Under the pieces are notes generated by a model that worked only from the letters and a program-made list of their open reading frames with translations, was not told where the DNA came from and ran no database searches. A DNA stretch of 64,000 nt from Paulownia fortunei. Taxonomy: Eukaryota > Streptophyta > Magnoliopsida > Lamiales > Paulowniaceae. Below, one piece after another: positions 50,201 through 62,917 of the stretch. The stretch is taken from contig CM033110.1 of NCBI GenBank assembly GCA_019321725.1, positions 24,421,210 to 24,485,209 of the forward strand. The letters are read 5' to 3'. The translations under genes and the position numbers were made by a program. The stretch's first letter is position 1, and each line of letters starts with the position of its first letter.

Positions 50201-51353
50201 CTGCCTTGTTTTTCCAATTACTACTGCACAATTATCCAATTGAAAGAAAATAAACTGTACAATAACATTTGTGATGTTGGTTACCAATTTTTACAAACCC
50301 CACATGGGGAAGACATGTTATAGAGATAGATTACCCCATCATCATCCTACACAAAAACAATTGTGTTAGCAAGGAAGGTATATTACATGAATTTTCTTTT
50401 CTTTTTCATAATTTTTTTCTTTTGATATTGTAGGTGTAGGTTTATTTTTTAACATTCCAGCCTGCCATCAGTTCTGGATGGCAATTATAACCCAACCTCA
50501 ACACACCTTGTCATGATTTCATGCAAAAGTGACAAAAGTGATACCCTGTGAATGGCATATACTACATATTCTGAGTGTTCTTGAAGTATCCGACCATCCA
50601 TTGCAGAATGTTCACCTTCAAGATCCACTGCAAACCAATCAAGCATGGAAGTATATTGACTGGGTAACAAAATGTCGGTCAAATCAATATCCAGTCCTTC
50701 TCCCAAAATTGGGGAAGCTTGGTAAAAGTTCCATTCAAGTGGACCTCCTTGATAAGCCCTATCAGATTCAGCACCCAGGGATCTGACCTGCATAAATGCA
50801 GGCAAGCATAAGCATGTAAGCAACCAATTAGGAAAACAAATGTAAGCTTTCAAACGTCTATGAATAATCCATCTATGATGCATTACTATCACCATTGGAT
50901 AAATGATATACATGACAAACCAAATCACAATATAAGGCTAAATTACTGATAAAAAAGGAAAATAGGTAGGATTAAACAGCCAATGAATGGCAAAATCCAC
51001 AAAACCAGTTAAAACATGAGGCTTGCCTGTTTGTAGCTTCCACCATTGCCAGGTATGAAAAGAACAGGAACACCATTAAGCTTTCTAAGGTGATCATTAA
51101 AATCAATCTTTCTCCAGCCTTCATGGTACAAATACAACCCATATTTCGAAGATGACACATTTTCTGGTGTGGAGATGGGAATGTATGTGGGGTACATATA
51201 TGTCATGACACAACCATTTGATATTGGTTTCAACAAACCATAAAGACCCACAAGGCCAATACATATAGAAATAATAACCACCAGCGCTACTCTAAATTTT
51301 GCTTTGAGACCTTTCATGTCCGCATCACCTCTAAGTCCAGGCCTCAAAATCAT
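38231..51353 (-). CDS. PGAP1: GPI inositol-deacylase, PGAP1 type
   Basis: Exons: 51353-51027, 50787-50545, 49831-49641, 49558-49387, 48796-48659, 48584-48395, 47990-47845, 47453-47277, 47189-47079, 44277-44158, 44054-43898, 43003-42840, 42709-42623, 42140-41812, 41541-41460, 41185-41046, 39879-39606 and 38563-38231. All phases agree, giving about 1126 residues, or 1155 if the 87 nt at 47276-47190 are kept. PGAP1 removes the inositol acyl chain from GPI-anchored proteins in the ER, needed for export. Visible: an N-terminal membrane helix ('ALVVIISICIGLVGLYGLL'), the lipase segment 'VPVLFIPGNGGSYKQ', nucleophile elbow GHSMGG with Ser near 223, and a C-terminal half with many hydrophobic helices. 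Intron 1 uses a GC donor. ATGs at 51353 and 51317 both fit; a 5' UTR intron lies upstream. The C-tail is basic and His-rich. Confidence 0.93.
44688..45140. repeat. ~122-bp tandem repeats inside the intronic element
   Basis: Copies begin 'aaatgcaatc' at about 44749, 44871 and 45041. Each continues with a 'ggggttta(a)aagtc' or equivalent block, 'cagcagcactac' and 'ataa(a)gatt'. A leader 'cccaaatctctt' to 'acctcta' precedes the first and third copies but not the second. Confidence 0.8.
46241..46702. mobile_element. Foldback MITE nested in the larger element
   Basis: The ends are 'aaaggtgttcac' and, reversed, 'aaagggtgttcg'. The interior is full of FRNs such as 'ggttcggt'-like and 'aaccgaaccaaaccgatt' stretches that pair with each other. 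The flanking CAT at 46238-46240 and 46703-46705 looks like a 3-bp target duplication: joining across it rebuilds the sequence seen uninterrupted in the left arm at about 44511-44518. Confidence 0.65.
47735..47788. repeat. C-rich minisatellite (CCCCCA)n in a PGAP1 intron
   Basis: Four CCCA-type units are followed by about six CCCCCA units. In the PGAP1 transcript this reads as (GGGGGU)n and GGGU repeats, a strong G-quadruplex pattern. It lies 57 bp beyond the donor of the exon ending at 47845. Confidence 0.9.
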
Positions 51354-51366
51354 TTCCCAATCACCA

Positions 51367-51779
51367 GCTGCAAACAGAAGAGGCCAACCTTAATGAGGGA
51401 AAAACAAAACACTCAAATCGTAAAGATAGGTATACCAAACAGTAGAAGTGGCTTAATCAATCAAATTATAATCCCAACGAACACTCTTAACAAATAATTT
51501 TTGCTCCTATTAACTAAGTAATCAAATGAGCACCCAGTCCAGACACACTTAATTAAACATCCGAAATACTTTAGAACTCTAATAGTTGCAAACCTCTCCC
51601 CAAACACAATATATAAAAGAAAATTATCATTCTACTCCACATAGATCAAATATTTGCAGATTTTATCCTAAAATTAAATAAAACAAATACAATGTAGACA
51701 AATTCTCAGTTGAACCCATACTTCACGAATACAAAGCAGAAAAAGGAAGCTAAAAAAGAACAGAAAACGGCGATTTACC
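51367..51779 (-). other. Probable 5' UTR intron of PGAP1
   Basis: A donor AG|GTAAAT at 51779/51778 and acceptor TTTGCAG at 51368 flank an AT-rich stretch. The acceptor is 14 bases before the ATG at 51353. The upstream UTR exon would lie at about 51780-51850. Confidence 0.5.
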
Positions 51780-51853
51780 TGAAAGTGTGAGATCCAGCTG
51801 AGAAATAGTGGAAAAGAGCTGAGTGAATGGCGAGAGCTAAAGCTAATCAGATG

Positions 51854-53281
51854 CTGAGATTATCGCTTAATGAAAGAATGTTGTTTAATTAAATGAAAAA
51901 AAAAAGAAGGGTATTTAAATTTGATTTAAAGTTGAAATGGTTGGTCCAATAGTGTTTTGACTCGTGTTCTCTCTGTTGGGGCGAGGCGAGAAGTCCTATG
52001 AAATGCGATTGTATCCTTTGTCGCGTCCTGAGGAGTAGGAGCATTGGATTTGGGTTGGGCTTTTTAATAGTGGAAACAAAGTGAAATGTTATTGAATATT
52101 AATTAAATGTGTATTATCATTGCAATTTATCCGTCTTCATTTATTAGGGTGCTAATTAATATATATTTATTGTCCAAAAACAGAAAGTAAGTATTAAAAT
52201 ATTATCTTTTAAAATCAAATCTCAAATACTCGATTAAAACTTAAGCATTTTGCTAAAATCATTACGTATCACATTATCCAATGACTAATTTTATGGCGAA
52301 ATTTTTAGTAAAAAAATGAAAATATATCATCACATTTGAAGATAAAAAAAAAAAAAAAAAGATGATACTTAATTATTTCACAAAGCTCACATAAATTTTT
52401 AAAAGAAACTAATATGTATAATTAGACTAATCGATACATTTTTAATGAAATCAGAATCTAATAATCTATAAATATATAATTTAAAGTTTGGCACTTCAAA
52501 CACTTGCTATTTCAACTAAATACTAGTAATATCTTGGTAGTTACTGGCAACACGTTGCGCGTGGGACGCTTTTATTCAATGCACTCGAACATAAAGATTA
52601 ATTTACAATCCACTTTACTATCTTTGTCAGAAAAGAGAAGAAAAATGCTCCTCACCTCACTACACCAAGAGATGTCTAGATTTAAAATGTCTCCTTTTGT
52701 GGTTTCAAGGTATACAAAAGTGTGACTACATATGGTAGCATTTCACTTTATTAAAAAGTTACGCAAGAAACATTAAGTCCTAAAATAAGACCAATTCCCC
52801 TGCTACCTTAAGAATGAAGTTCAGACTTGCCACTGACAACCTTTTGCTGTCCTGTTTACTCTCATTTTAATTCTCATCACCTATTTCATTTCAACCAAGG
52901 TGCTGCCAGAGTTTTCATTTCTTCTACTTATTCATCCGTCCAAATGTTAAACAATGTCCGTAAAATAGAAATAGCATGATACATTCCCCTTGATATTCAT
53001 TGTATTACCAACGGTACACTACAAAAACGATAATATACAGTTATAGCCCATCAAAAGATGGGTGGGGGGGGGCTAGAATACGGTGATGATGTAATTACAT
53101 CTTCAGATATTCAAAAATGTTGACAAAGAACATCCAAACTCAGATAGGCTGCCGCTCAAACTCGATTAAACTCCTAATCTCACAAAGTTGCCATGTTACA
53201 AGAAGAGAAAAAAGGACACGAGGGAAGAAAATACCCCCTATCATCTTTCTAGGTCCATTCGCAGGGTGTTATACATCCAAG
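51854..53281. other. Intergenic between PGAP1 promoter and CXE 3' end
   Basis: AT-rich spacer with poly-A runs (about 52348-52362). 53281 down to about 53000 should be the CXE 3' UTR. No supported gene. Confidence 0.55.
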
Positions 53282-56200
53282 TCAATAGGAGAACTCGTGA
53301 CCTCGAAGTGAGATATATTTCTTGACCCAGATGGCAATGTCCTCAGCGCAGGCCTGGGCTTGAGGGGTCTTCAGAAGCATGTCAAGTGTTGCAAATTCAT
53401 GAACTGCATCCTTGTAATCAAGAACAGGAGCATCCACATTTACCTTCCGCAGCTCCTCTGAGTAAGCGATTGCGCGATCTCTCATCCAGTCGTGTTCAGC
53501 CACAACTGTCAGTGTTGGAGGCATCGACTTCAAAGAAGGTCCTCCTCTGCCAGAAATGAGTGGGTTAGCAGCAGGGTGATCCAGGCTGAACTCCTCCTCA
53601 GATAAGAAAAGTTTCCATGCAAGCATGCACATAGCCTTGTCGTAGAAATAGGAGTTTGCCAATTTTATTTCTGAATGTGTTGGTACACTTCCAATGAAAA
53701 AGGGATACATTAAAACCTGGGCAACCACCTTTACTGGGTCCAAAAGCTTACCAGCCTCAACGGCTTTCCTTGTCACATAATCAGCAATATTTCCTCCACA
53801 GCTCACCCCAAGAAGTACACACCTGCTTCCACATAAGGTCAACAAAGAAAGCAATTCAAGAAGGTTCTTTTGGAGCGCATACATATAGAGATAAATCAAG
53901 TGAAAGCAATATAATGAACTCTGTGAATAAAGATGTCAAAATGCATAATCTGAGGAATATAACAATTTGTCCTGATCATCAACATTATAAAAGGTTACAT
54001 GTAGTCCTTTTGCCCACAGAGTAATGCAGGTATCCATATTCGCAAAGTTTTCTCTTGTGGCGAAACTATGGTCTCCCTAAAACGAGCAACTCAAAGATAT
54101 TTGGATTTAGAAAGAGACCAGTGAAATACCACAGCAAATTCGGGAAAGGGGTGAAAGGCCAGTTGGATGGTTTTACCTGTACTATCAATAGCCTATGACA
54201 AATGCTAATGCCAGGACACGTCGGTCAATTTGCTCCCCATCAATTTGCTCCCCACCTTGTTCTTTAGCATAACATTGAATTTTACACATCACTCATTAAA
54301 AAGTTTTCAATGGACAACACTTGTATCATAACCTAAAACTGTAAGCACAAACTCAACAACTGACAATTATCGCATCTCCATTGAGCCACATTGAGAAAAG
54401 AACGAATAGCATGTGACACATTCTAGAGAAGATAGCATATAATCCACATTGAATATTGAGAGCAAACAGCATACATTCGTGATCGGATTAAATAGTAACA
54501 ATTTCAGCAAATTTCTTCTGGAAAAACCTAACAGAAGTACTATATATATTTATGATAAAATGGAAATGAGTCCCCTAATGGTTCCAAAAATTTGCAGAAT
54601 GATCCATCTGTTGCAAAGAAGAATGATCAACAGAGTTGATGCTACCTTACCAAATCACCTTCCAAGTTATACATGGGATGTTGGTAAATTGTGTCATACA
54701 TTCTTAAAAATTAACTAAATAATAAAATAATTGCTGCAGCAGCATCTATAACTACAGTTTACAATAAGTTGACCAAACAGCATACAACAGAAAAATGCAA
54801 AACAATCTAGTATCAACTTCGAATAATAAAACTTCAAAACAAACTCCAATCATTAATAATCTCTAAGTAGATTAATGTAGAACCAACCGTTTCAACATCG
54901 GAAGGTGGTATTTTGTATTATTACATGTCTTCATTAACAATATTTGCATCTCAGTCAACAACCTAAGCAGAATTATACAGATTCAAATGCATCATACACG
55001 CAGAGATTGGAGTCGTTTTAATTTATATTCCTTGTTGAAGTTCAGACTTCAGAGGTACAAACATACACACATTTCTAGTCAATACCAGCTACTTGCTTTC
55101 CAGTTAAAATTAATCATACAAAGGGCAATGTCAGAATTTAAAGCTTAGCCATTAGTTATCCATTCAACATTCAAAATGGAAGAGAAAATATAACTAATTA
55201 AAAGGTGATAGTTATTCCAAATCACAATTCTTTGAAGTTTCACATCATTCATTACATTGATTACCTTCTGCTTAAATGGAAACAAGGTGAAGACAAGGCA
55301 TCCACAGAAAGCAACACAACTTAATCCATCTCCATAATAACAATATACTAATTGAGTAAATATGTGTTTCCGTACCAGAATAAAATCAATACAAATTATC
55401 CCAAAAATCATAACTGCAATACCAAAAAGCTACACATGTCAACAAAATGAGCAAGATCAAAACAAACCTCGATGGATCCCCATGGGCAGCCAACCAAGGC
55501 TCCACCATTGAAGCTCCAAACGCGTCGGTAACATGCCAATTACCCTCTGACCTCCTCAAGTCTGCCCTTCCTCCCCTCCCCAAGGACTTGCCACATTCAG
55601 CCAAATTCGCCTGCTTTGCTAGCCAATGCAACACCTTCAACCCATCCTCAAATGCTGCCGGGTACTTATTCTCCGGTGCCAACCTATACCCTACCGCCAA
55701 CACAATCACATCGCATAATTTCACAATCCGCCTACAGAAAAAATCATTTGCCACCGAATCATTGCTCCCACTAACAAAACCTCCACCATGAAACTGCAAA
55801 ATCACTGGTAATCTGCGACAGTTATTTCCTACAGGATTATACCCTCTGTAACTTCCGCTTTTGGATTTCAAATTTGCATCATCAATACTACCTCCATAAC
55901 TACTTCTTCTATAATTACTATCAATATTTTGAGCACGCTTAACAACTACACCGCCATTGCTGCTAGAAACGACCCCATCATTCGACGATCCATCACTGTT
56001 AGGACGATCGGATCCGGGATTCAAAATCCCGACCTGGGATTTGGTTATGGTGGCCGGGAAATGAAGGCAAGTATCGGGGAGAAAGATACGAATTGAGAGA
56101 GATGTTAAAGGATCAATATGTATATCTTTTGTGGCGACCCCGTCGGTGAAGGAAGGATGGCAGCCGCAGCCGTCTCCTCCTCCGGCCGTGACGTCACCCC

Positions 56201-56317
56201 AAACGCACCTCCGCCGCCAACGGCGTCATTTTCCGGTCCCTGTAGTCGGTTCTGCAACCGATGCTTCAGCATAAATTTGAAAAAGACGCTGTATAATTTC
56301 ACACCAATGCTTGGCAT
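53282..56317 (-). CDS. CXE carboxylesterase (CXE11/16 type), reading frame broken by one missing base
   Basis: Two exons, 56317-55468 and 53822-53282, separated by a 1.65-kb intron. The start MPSIGVKLYSVFFKFMLKHR is the clade's conserved N-terminus. After 'TSRPEEETAAAA' (to 56159) the frame shifts; one extra base near 56158 would restore 'PSFTDGVATKDIHIDPLTS' and a total of 463 residues, the family's usual length. Catalytic features of the HSL/GID1-like alpha/beta-hydrolase fold are present: HGGG oxyanion motif (about 177-180), nucleophile elbow GVSCGG (Ser about 291, in place of the commoner GDSAGG), Asp in 'AEHDWMRD' (about 395) and His in 'DAVHEF' (about 425). No membrane segment is seen. 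The natural substrate is unknown. The frame break may be a base error or a true null allele. PGAP1 follows downstream on the same strand. Confidence 0.9.
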
Positions 56318-57213
56318 TTCCCCGAAAATGAAAAATTTATGGCGTACATAAAATATGTGTGCGTGTACACACCCAATTCTGCAATTCTTCGTTCACACAG
56401 CACATTCAAACGATTAAAAGAAAACGGATAATAGCGATTAAATTCAAACCTGGTGGTATTAATGCCCGGATTTCAGATTTCACATTGAAAAATTAGGGTT
56501 TTTTGGGTTTCCGATAAAATTTGGAAAATTGAAACGAAATCCAAATTTTCCAATAGTTTGTGGAGAGAAGGTGGGATTCTGCTCCTGTGTGTGTACGAAT
56601 TGTGATAAATATTGAAATTGGGTACCAAATAATAATATAGTTAAAAAATAATAATGAAATTGGATCATCAAGACGGAGATAGATAGACATGATGCTGTTT
56701 TTGTTTTCTTGTTTTTAATTTAGTTTCGTGTCATGTGATGGCCGCAAAGTGGGTGGTCCGGATCTGGTGCTGTCGCTTTGAGTGTGTGCGCGGTGAAGTG
56801 GCAATTCTTCGACCAAAACTTTGAGGTCGTGGATGCAATGTATATTTATTTACTCTTTTTTACAGTAATTATTATTGATAGTTAATATATATGATATACA
56901 TTATAATAATATTTTTCATCATTATTATTGATAGTTAATAATATGATATACATTATAATAATATATTTAATCATTTATTTCAAATAAACTTAAGAAAAGG
57001 TGAAATGTAGGAGATATTTAGGGGAAGGAATATTTTCAGTAAATCTTCATATGAATTTCACATAATTACCAGTTATGATTTTCTTGAATTTTTTTTTAAA
57101 ATTATTTTTATGAAAAATCATATACTCGATATTAGGACTAAGTATAATTAGAACTTGAGTTTGAATTTTGACTGTTGTTGAGAGATATTATAATTATATT
57201 TGAGGTAAGATTG

Positions 57214-57235
57214 ATGTGTGTGTGTGTGTGTGTGT
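57214..57235. repeat. (TG)n microsatellite
   Basis: About 11 TG units. Confidence 0.85.
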
Positions 57236-57872
57236 AGGTGTATTTAGGTGCCAATTTTGAATTGGAAAAGAATTTCAAGATTCAAATCAAAGCTCGGAAA
57301 TCAAATGCATTCATTGAAACATCTCAAGGAAAAGGTGAAAGGTGGAGATGTGTAGGAGAAGGGAAAATTCTAAGATGGAAATAAATAGATATAATTGTTT
57401 CAAAATCACTTGAAAATACTCATAGGAAAAGAGTTATTTTTATTTGAAATCAAAACTGTCAAAAGGGTATAATTTTAATTGATTCTTACTACATTGAATT
57501 TGCACTTGATTATTGTACAGATAAAAAAAAAAAACCCTAAGTTTGATGGATATTGATATAGGTAATGAAATTGATTTTGAAAATCACTCCGATAATTCCA
57601 CATTACAAATCCATTAATTGAACGGTGTCTTGTTAATGATTTTTTCAAAAAGTTTTAATTATATTCTTATTAGAGAATATGTTTTCTAATATTTATAAAA
57701 TTATATAATGAATGTGTTTATCTTACGTATTCAACCTATTTGGTTCATGTCCAAACGAGTATGAATTATAATTTTATAAAATATATTTTAAATTTTGACA
57801 AGTCACCTCAAACTCGTTTCATCTCTTTCATAATTCATTGTCAACTTTATCCAATATGTTAGAGATAAAATC

Positions 57873-57897
57873 GGTGGGTGGGTGGGTGGGTGGGTGG
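57873..57897 (+). repeat. (GGGT)n run
   Basis: About six GGGT units on the plus strand, able to form a G-quadruplex. Confidence 0.85.
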
Positions 57898-58563
57898 ATT
57901 GATTAGGTGGATGGCCCATCCGCAAACTCAATTATGCCCACCCTTTATTGGGGTATTCATGCGAGTTTGTGCGGAAAACATAAGAAATCGGGCTAATTAT
58001 TGTAAAGCAAATTGTGGCCCGAGATTCCATCGTTGCCACCCTCGTTTGGTTAATTATTTTACACCATCTTAAATTAGGGGGCAACAAAAGGTGAAGTATA
58101 ACTTTGTCTTTGTTTGGAAAGAAAAAGGAGAGGCACTTTATTACAGCAGCCCATCTTACATCAAACTTCAAACTTCAAATTTAATAGAAAAAAACATACG
58201 GTAGACTGGCCATTATCTTCTCCTATGTAGGCTTCATGTTTGATTTGTGGGTTGCAATACAAAACCAACAAACTATATTCAATATTTGTCAAAAGTAAAT
58301 TTAAACAGACAATCAGGGCTCAATAATATCTGATTCCTATGTAAGAAATGCTACATCAGTTTACAAGATCCTTCTTAAATTTTTACCAAACATTCTACAT
58401 CATATAAACTCACCGAAAACATTGTCTAAAATCCAAAATCCAATCATAGCATTACCTTTATAATCACTACTTCAGCAACTGTAAAACAAAATAGAGAGAA
58501 TAAAGCATCGAGTTAATCTAGAGTGGCATTTCATGCCAGGCAGAGATTCATAGACCTTATGAT

Positions 58564-58564
<1 letters not shown>

Positions 58565-58626
<62 letters not shown>
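58565..58626. repeat. (AC)n-(AT)n compound microsatellite
   Basis: About 22 AC units (58565-58609) followed by about 9 AT units, in the 3' flank of the PP2A gene. Confidence 0.9.
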
Positions 58627-59042
58627 TGCAGATTAGATTACTTAAAATGAAACCCAATTAAAAAATCTCTAGACAGACCAGCAAATACAACTCTTAGTTT
58701 TATCATCAGTCTAAGACCTAAAGATGGAAAAACGTCAATTCATTAATAAATTTGCTCCATGTAACATGCGGCCAAGAATCTATAACCTCCTGTAGTTGGC
58801 TGCCCAGTTCTGTATATACACCCCACGTTTCTAAATCAAAACAAGTTTGATCATACCCCAGACAACGGTATCCTTCAACCTGCCAGACCTGATGGGACGA
58901 AAATCGGAGCATGAGAATGTAAGTAATCAAGAAAATATGCACTTCCATTTCATAGTTTCACCTCCAAGCCCATGATACCCATCCATGGTCAGCAACCGCA
59001 ATAAGTCAAGCCATAGTAGCTCAAACAAAAGTCTTTCTTGCT

Positions 59043-62000
59043 TCAGCCAGATGGCATGTTAGTGCTTGTCTTACGAGGAACAAGCACTGCTTCATTACTT
59101 GCAGCTTTCATTGCGGCTATTTCCTCTAAGCGTTTCCATGTTGCTTCACGTTTCATCTTATTTTCTTCTTCTCGTGCTTCATCTTCTTGGAATTTGAGCA
59201 AACACTCCTCAAAGAGCTCAGGATCCACATCAGAGAAGATTTTGCGGACATTAAGTGTCAGGCTCTGCACTGCTTGATTCCAGTGTTTTCTTGCATTCTT
59301 CTCCAATGCAGGGAAGATAATTGGCAATATAACTTTACGATTTTGTTTAATCAGGTTCCCAATATGATCGTTGTTCCATAAAAAGAGAGCCCTTTCTGCC
59401 ACCTGTAGAAACAAGAATTAAATAACATGATAACAAAGAGTAACTATGCCCCTCCTCTTCTAAGCTCGGGGGGGTGGGGAATAGCTTGAAAAAATTTATA
59501 ACAAAATAAGAAATCCATATACAATCATGAAGTTTTCTGTTCAGGTCTCTAGTATCAAATTGAATCTTTAGGCCACTGTATAAAACTTTTGCTTGAATTT
59601 TCTTCTACAGAGGATAAGAAAGCCATAGTTTGTTAATCTCTCGTAGAAATTCATTCATATGAAACTATGCAATTAGGATAATCCAGATTAGCAAAATCAT
59701 TAGCAGCTTGCCATCAAGATGCAAAAAAGAGGTAGTCGTAAGGCTAAAGGTAGCAGTCACCAGAAATGGGTCAGTTTGACTTAGCCACATGGCAAGTTCC
59801 ACCAAATATAAATATATTTTTCTTGAAGTAGTGACAATATATAGATATATTGATTTAGTACAGCAATCTCTTTCATATTTGGCAAAAGTTACGTGGATTG
59901 TCAACGCAATCTTATTAGTGGCTGTTGAAATCATATTTTTCATCCAAACATGCTTTTCACATGTCCATTTCCTCGAAATAGAAATAATTCTGGCTATTCC
60001 TGAAAAAGCCATATCAATTTAAACAATTACTATTCTCTTTCTTTCTATCCATCTCTGGTAGTCTATTTACATTTCAGGTTGTAAAAACTCCTGGGGGATG
60101 AGGTTTAGTTCATCTCATAGGTAGAAATAAATAAATTAATAATTAGAATTAAGCATAAATCCAGAAGAAAAAATATTCTTTTATCATCACTCTCTCTATA
60201 ACACTCTGTCCTGACTTTTTCATTTTTGCGTCATCTCCCCTTTTCCTTTTTGTTTTTTGTTCTTAGTTATGTACATTTCACCATCTCAATTCCTATAGAA
60301 CCTTCACTGGTACATATCTCAAATTGCCAATCAAGCTCTTTTTTCTCGTCAATTTGGTCAAGCATAGGCTTTACTTACTCTCATTTCAAGCATTCTTTTT
60401 TGGTTGGTCAACTAAAATAGAAATGAAATTGAAAGACGACTTCCCCGAAAAGTTATAGGAGTATTAAAATAAGAGAGAACATGAAAAATTAAAGTCAAAT
60501 AAAAAGAAATTATGCATCTACCTGAATAATATCTGAAGGTGGTTTTGAACAACATGACCTTAAACAATTTTTTCTGGTGGCAGTTACATTCTCTAATGAA
60601 CATAACTACTTCTATACGTTGAGTAAAGCAATATAACCCATGCATATTAAAAATAGCATTGTCAGAACTAAACATAAGTCGTGACAAGTTTTTCGATGGA
60701 GAAATGATATTAGCATTAGAAAACTTGCCACAGACTGAACACCTCAGTCCAAGCACCTTAGCTTGTGCTACTTGAGCTGGTACTCAATCGTTCATGACTA
60801 GGTGAAGGGACAGCTTTATTTTGATAAGAGACCAACAATGGATCTCCAATTAAGTAAATAAGACAATGAGATAGAACACCTCGTAATTTGCATTCCCATG
60901 TTCAATCAGAACACATCCAAACAATGCCTGATAGTACAGTAGCTTACACTATTTCTCAAAAGTGAGCTCAGGTTGATTAACTTTGTAATCACCACTTGAC
61001 TATGAACTCACTATGTCATTAAAGTGTTTGGCAACCAAGGAACTCAGATAAATGCAACATGTACCTTCCAACAAAGACGCTACAAACTGCAACTTAAGCA
61101 TGCATAACACTTTGAACAACCTATACAACATAAAAACCTTGGGACTCAAGATGTATAACAATGGCCACTTTGTTTACTAGCTAAAGCTTTCTGTAAAACA
61201 CCAAATAAGAAATATTTCACAATCTACCAACTCGCAAAATTGCTATTTTGGACTCTGTTCAGTTAAGATACTCCAAATTCATTCATGCTAAAGTGCATAT
61301 ATTGAGAATTCAATCCACAACATATTAGACATTTCAGCAACATCAGACTGCACTCTATAATATTGCAATCAAATAAACCCCTCGTTTGACTCCATCTAAA
61401 CGGGCTAAGCATACCTTCAAGAAAGAAATCAAAGTAGAAGACAGTAATGGCGGAAAAATACAATAAAAAATTATATCAGTATTAAACATGAACTGACTTG
61501 CTGAGGAGTTAAACATCTCAAATCAGAAATGGTTAATGGCTACAATAGGCTGCGTGTATAAGCCACATGAATGCATAAACGGTGATCAAAAGGATTTAGT
61601 TAAAATAAAGCAAGAAATGGCCACAAACCAACATCATCTCAGAACAATTAGAAAGAACTTGGATGAGAATAAAAGGGTGAGTGTATTTGTCATAGAACCA
61701 ACCTGAAAATGTGAACTGCTCAGGCAACGACCAATCTGGCGGAACAAAGGAACCATACAACGCTGGAACTCAGGGGGCTGAGTTGCTTCTAACACTTCCT
61801 CTAGCTCACCTAAGAACATACCCTCCTTTGAACTATTTGTGATTGGCCAATATTTGAGTAAGCCCCTTATGACGGTATCAGCAAGTTTGCAGTCCTTCTC
61901 CACAAATTGGGTAATGCAATAAGATAGCTGCTGATGATACATGGGTATGCACTTCGGTTTGTGAAGTGGAATGAGAACCCGAACAAGGAAAAGTTTGTGC

Positions 62001-62917
62001 TCTTCTTTCAATGGCAATGCAAATCCATTTATAATGCTTCCCAAAATTTCTAACAGCTCTGCGATCCCATTATGCTTCTCCGTTTCAAAAATAAAATGGT
62101 AGAATATATTGTTGATCGCTTTTCTAATGAATGGGCGATGCACCATGAACTTTCCATATATGCGGTGCAGGACAGTCTTCAAGTAGTCCCTTTCTCTAGG
62201 ATCTTCTGAATCAAAGAGATCTAATAACCTTAGAACAAAAGAGTGATCAATGTAGCGCTTTGCCAGCTTTGCATCTGTCTCTGGGGAAGCTACAAACCTG
62301 AGAAGGAATTCATAGACAATTTGCAAATGGGGCCACGCAGGATCCATTAAGGGCTCCTCTTCTTCCAAATCAAAGCCTTCTATGACTTTATTTTCACGAG
62401 GCTGAGTAGAGAGTGTACGGAACAAATTGATGGATACCATTCTTATAATCTCTTGCATAACAGTTTCATTGAATTTCCCATTTGCTGAAGTGACATAGTC
62501 AACAAGCTCAACCAATGTCTGCCGTTTGATGTCTTTTTCTTTCAAATTCTTCGCGGGGTCATTGAAGTCAAATACTACACAACACAAACCCAACTTTCTG
62601 ATAAACAAGTTTTGCTTTTCAGCATTTGGGACATCTTTGAAACTAGGAAGTGCCTCATATGGCACAGTTCCTGCACTCCCATTTACCTTTGTATTTAATG
62701 GGTCGTGAAGTTTGTTTCCATAATTTAGACCAGAGTTTGGAGTTGAATTGAACCCAGGAGGAACTGCAGCATTTGAATTGCCTGGCCGGGAACCTGTAGC
62801 AAAATTGCTTCTTGAAGTAGTTGAAGCATTTGAAGAGAGAGTAGAGGATCCTCCATCACGATTTTCTGCTAACTTGGCCTGTTTCCGTGGAATCCTATTG
62901 AGAATATTTTTAATCAT
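59043..62917 (-). CDS. PP2A regulatory subunit B' (B56 family)
   Basis: Two coding exons, 62917-61703 and 59402-59043, joined at '[17 protein letters not shown]', encode 524 residues. The start [15 protein letters not shown] matches the usual plant B' opening MIK.ILxRxPRK; the in-frame ATG at 62959 would add 14 residues that do not look conserved, so I use 62917. Residues 1-100 are Ser/Asn-rich and variable. The rest is the B56 HEAT-like superhelix: '[20 protein letters not shown]', '[20 protein letters not shown]', '[20 protein letters not shown]' and '[20 protein letters not shown]'. The subunit targets the PP2A A/C core to substrates. The C-end ([15 protein letters not shown]... NMPSG) lacks an obvious peroxisomal signal. 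Which B' paralogue it is cannot be resolved. The single coding intron is 2.3 kb. Confidence 0.94.

Larger units (their letters stand above)
56318..59042. other. Intergenic: CXE promoter, PP2A B' 3' flank
   Basis: 56318-56700 is probable CXE 5' UTR and promoter. Further on are a (GT)n run (57214-57235), a (GGGT)n run (57873-57897) and a compound AC/AT microsatellite (58565-58626). 59042 down to about 58700 is likely PP2A 3' UTR. No supported gene. Confidence 0.55.

Noticed and set aside
55447..55791. 114-codon plus-strand ORF inside the CXE gene
   Set aside because: Antisense of well-conserved esterase coding sequence; proline-rich composition is a by-product of the opposite frame.
57878..58072. 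64-codon plus-strand ORF with several Cys/His
   Set aside because: Begins in the GGGT repeat and its Cys/His spacing fits no zinc-finger family I know.
58472..58657. ORF with a Val-Cys repeat
   Set aside because: Produced by the (AC)n microsatellite; low complexity only.
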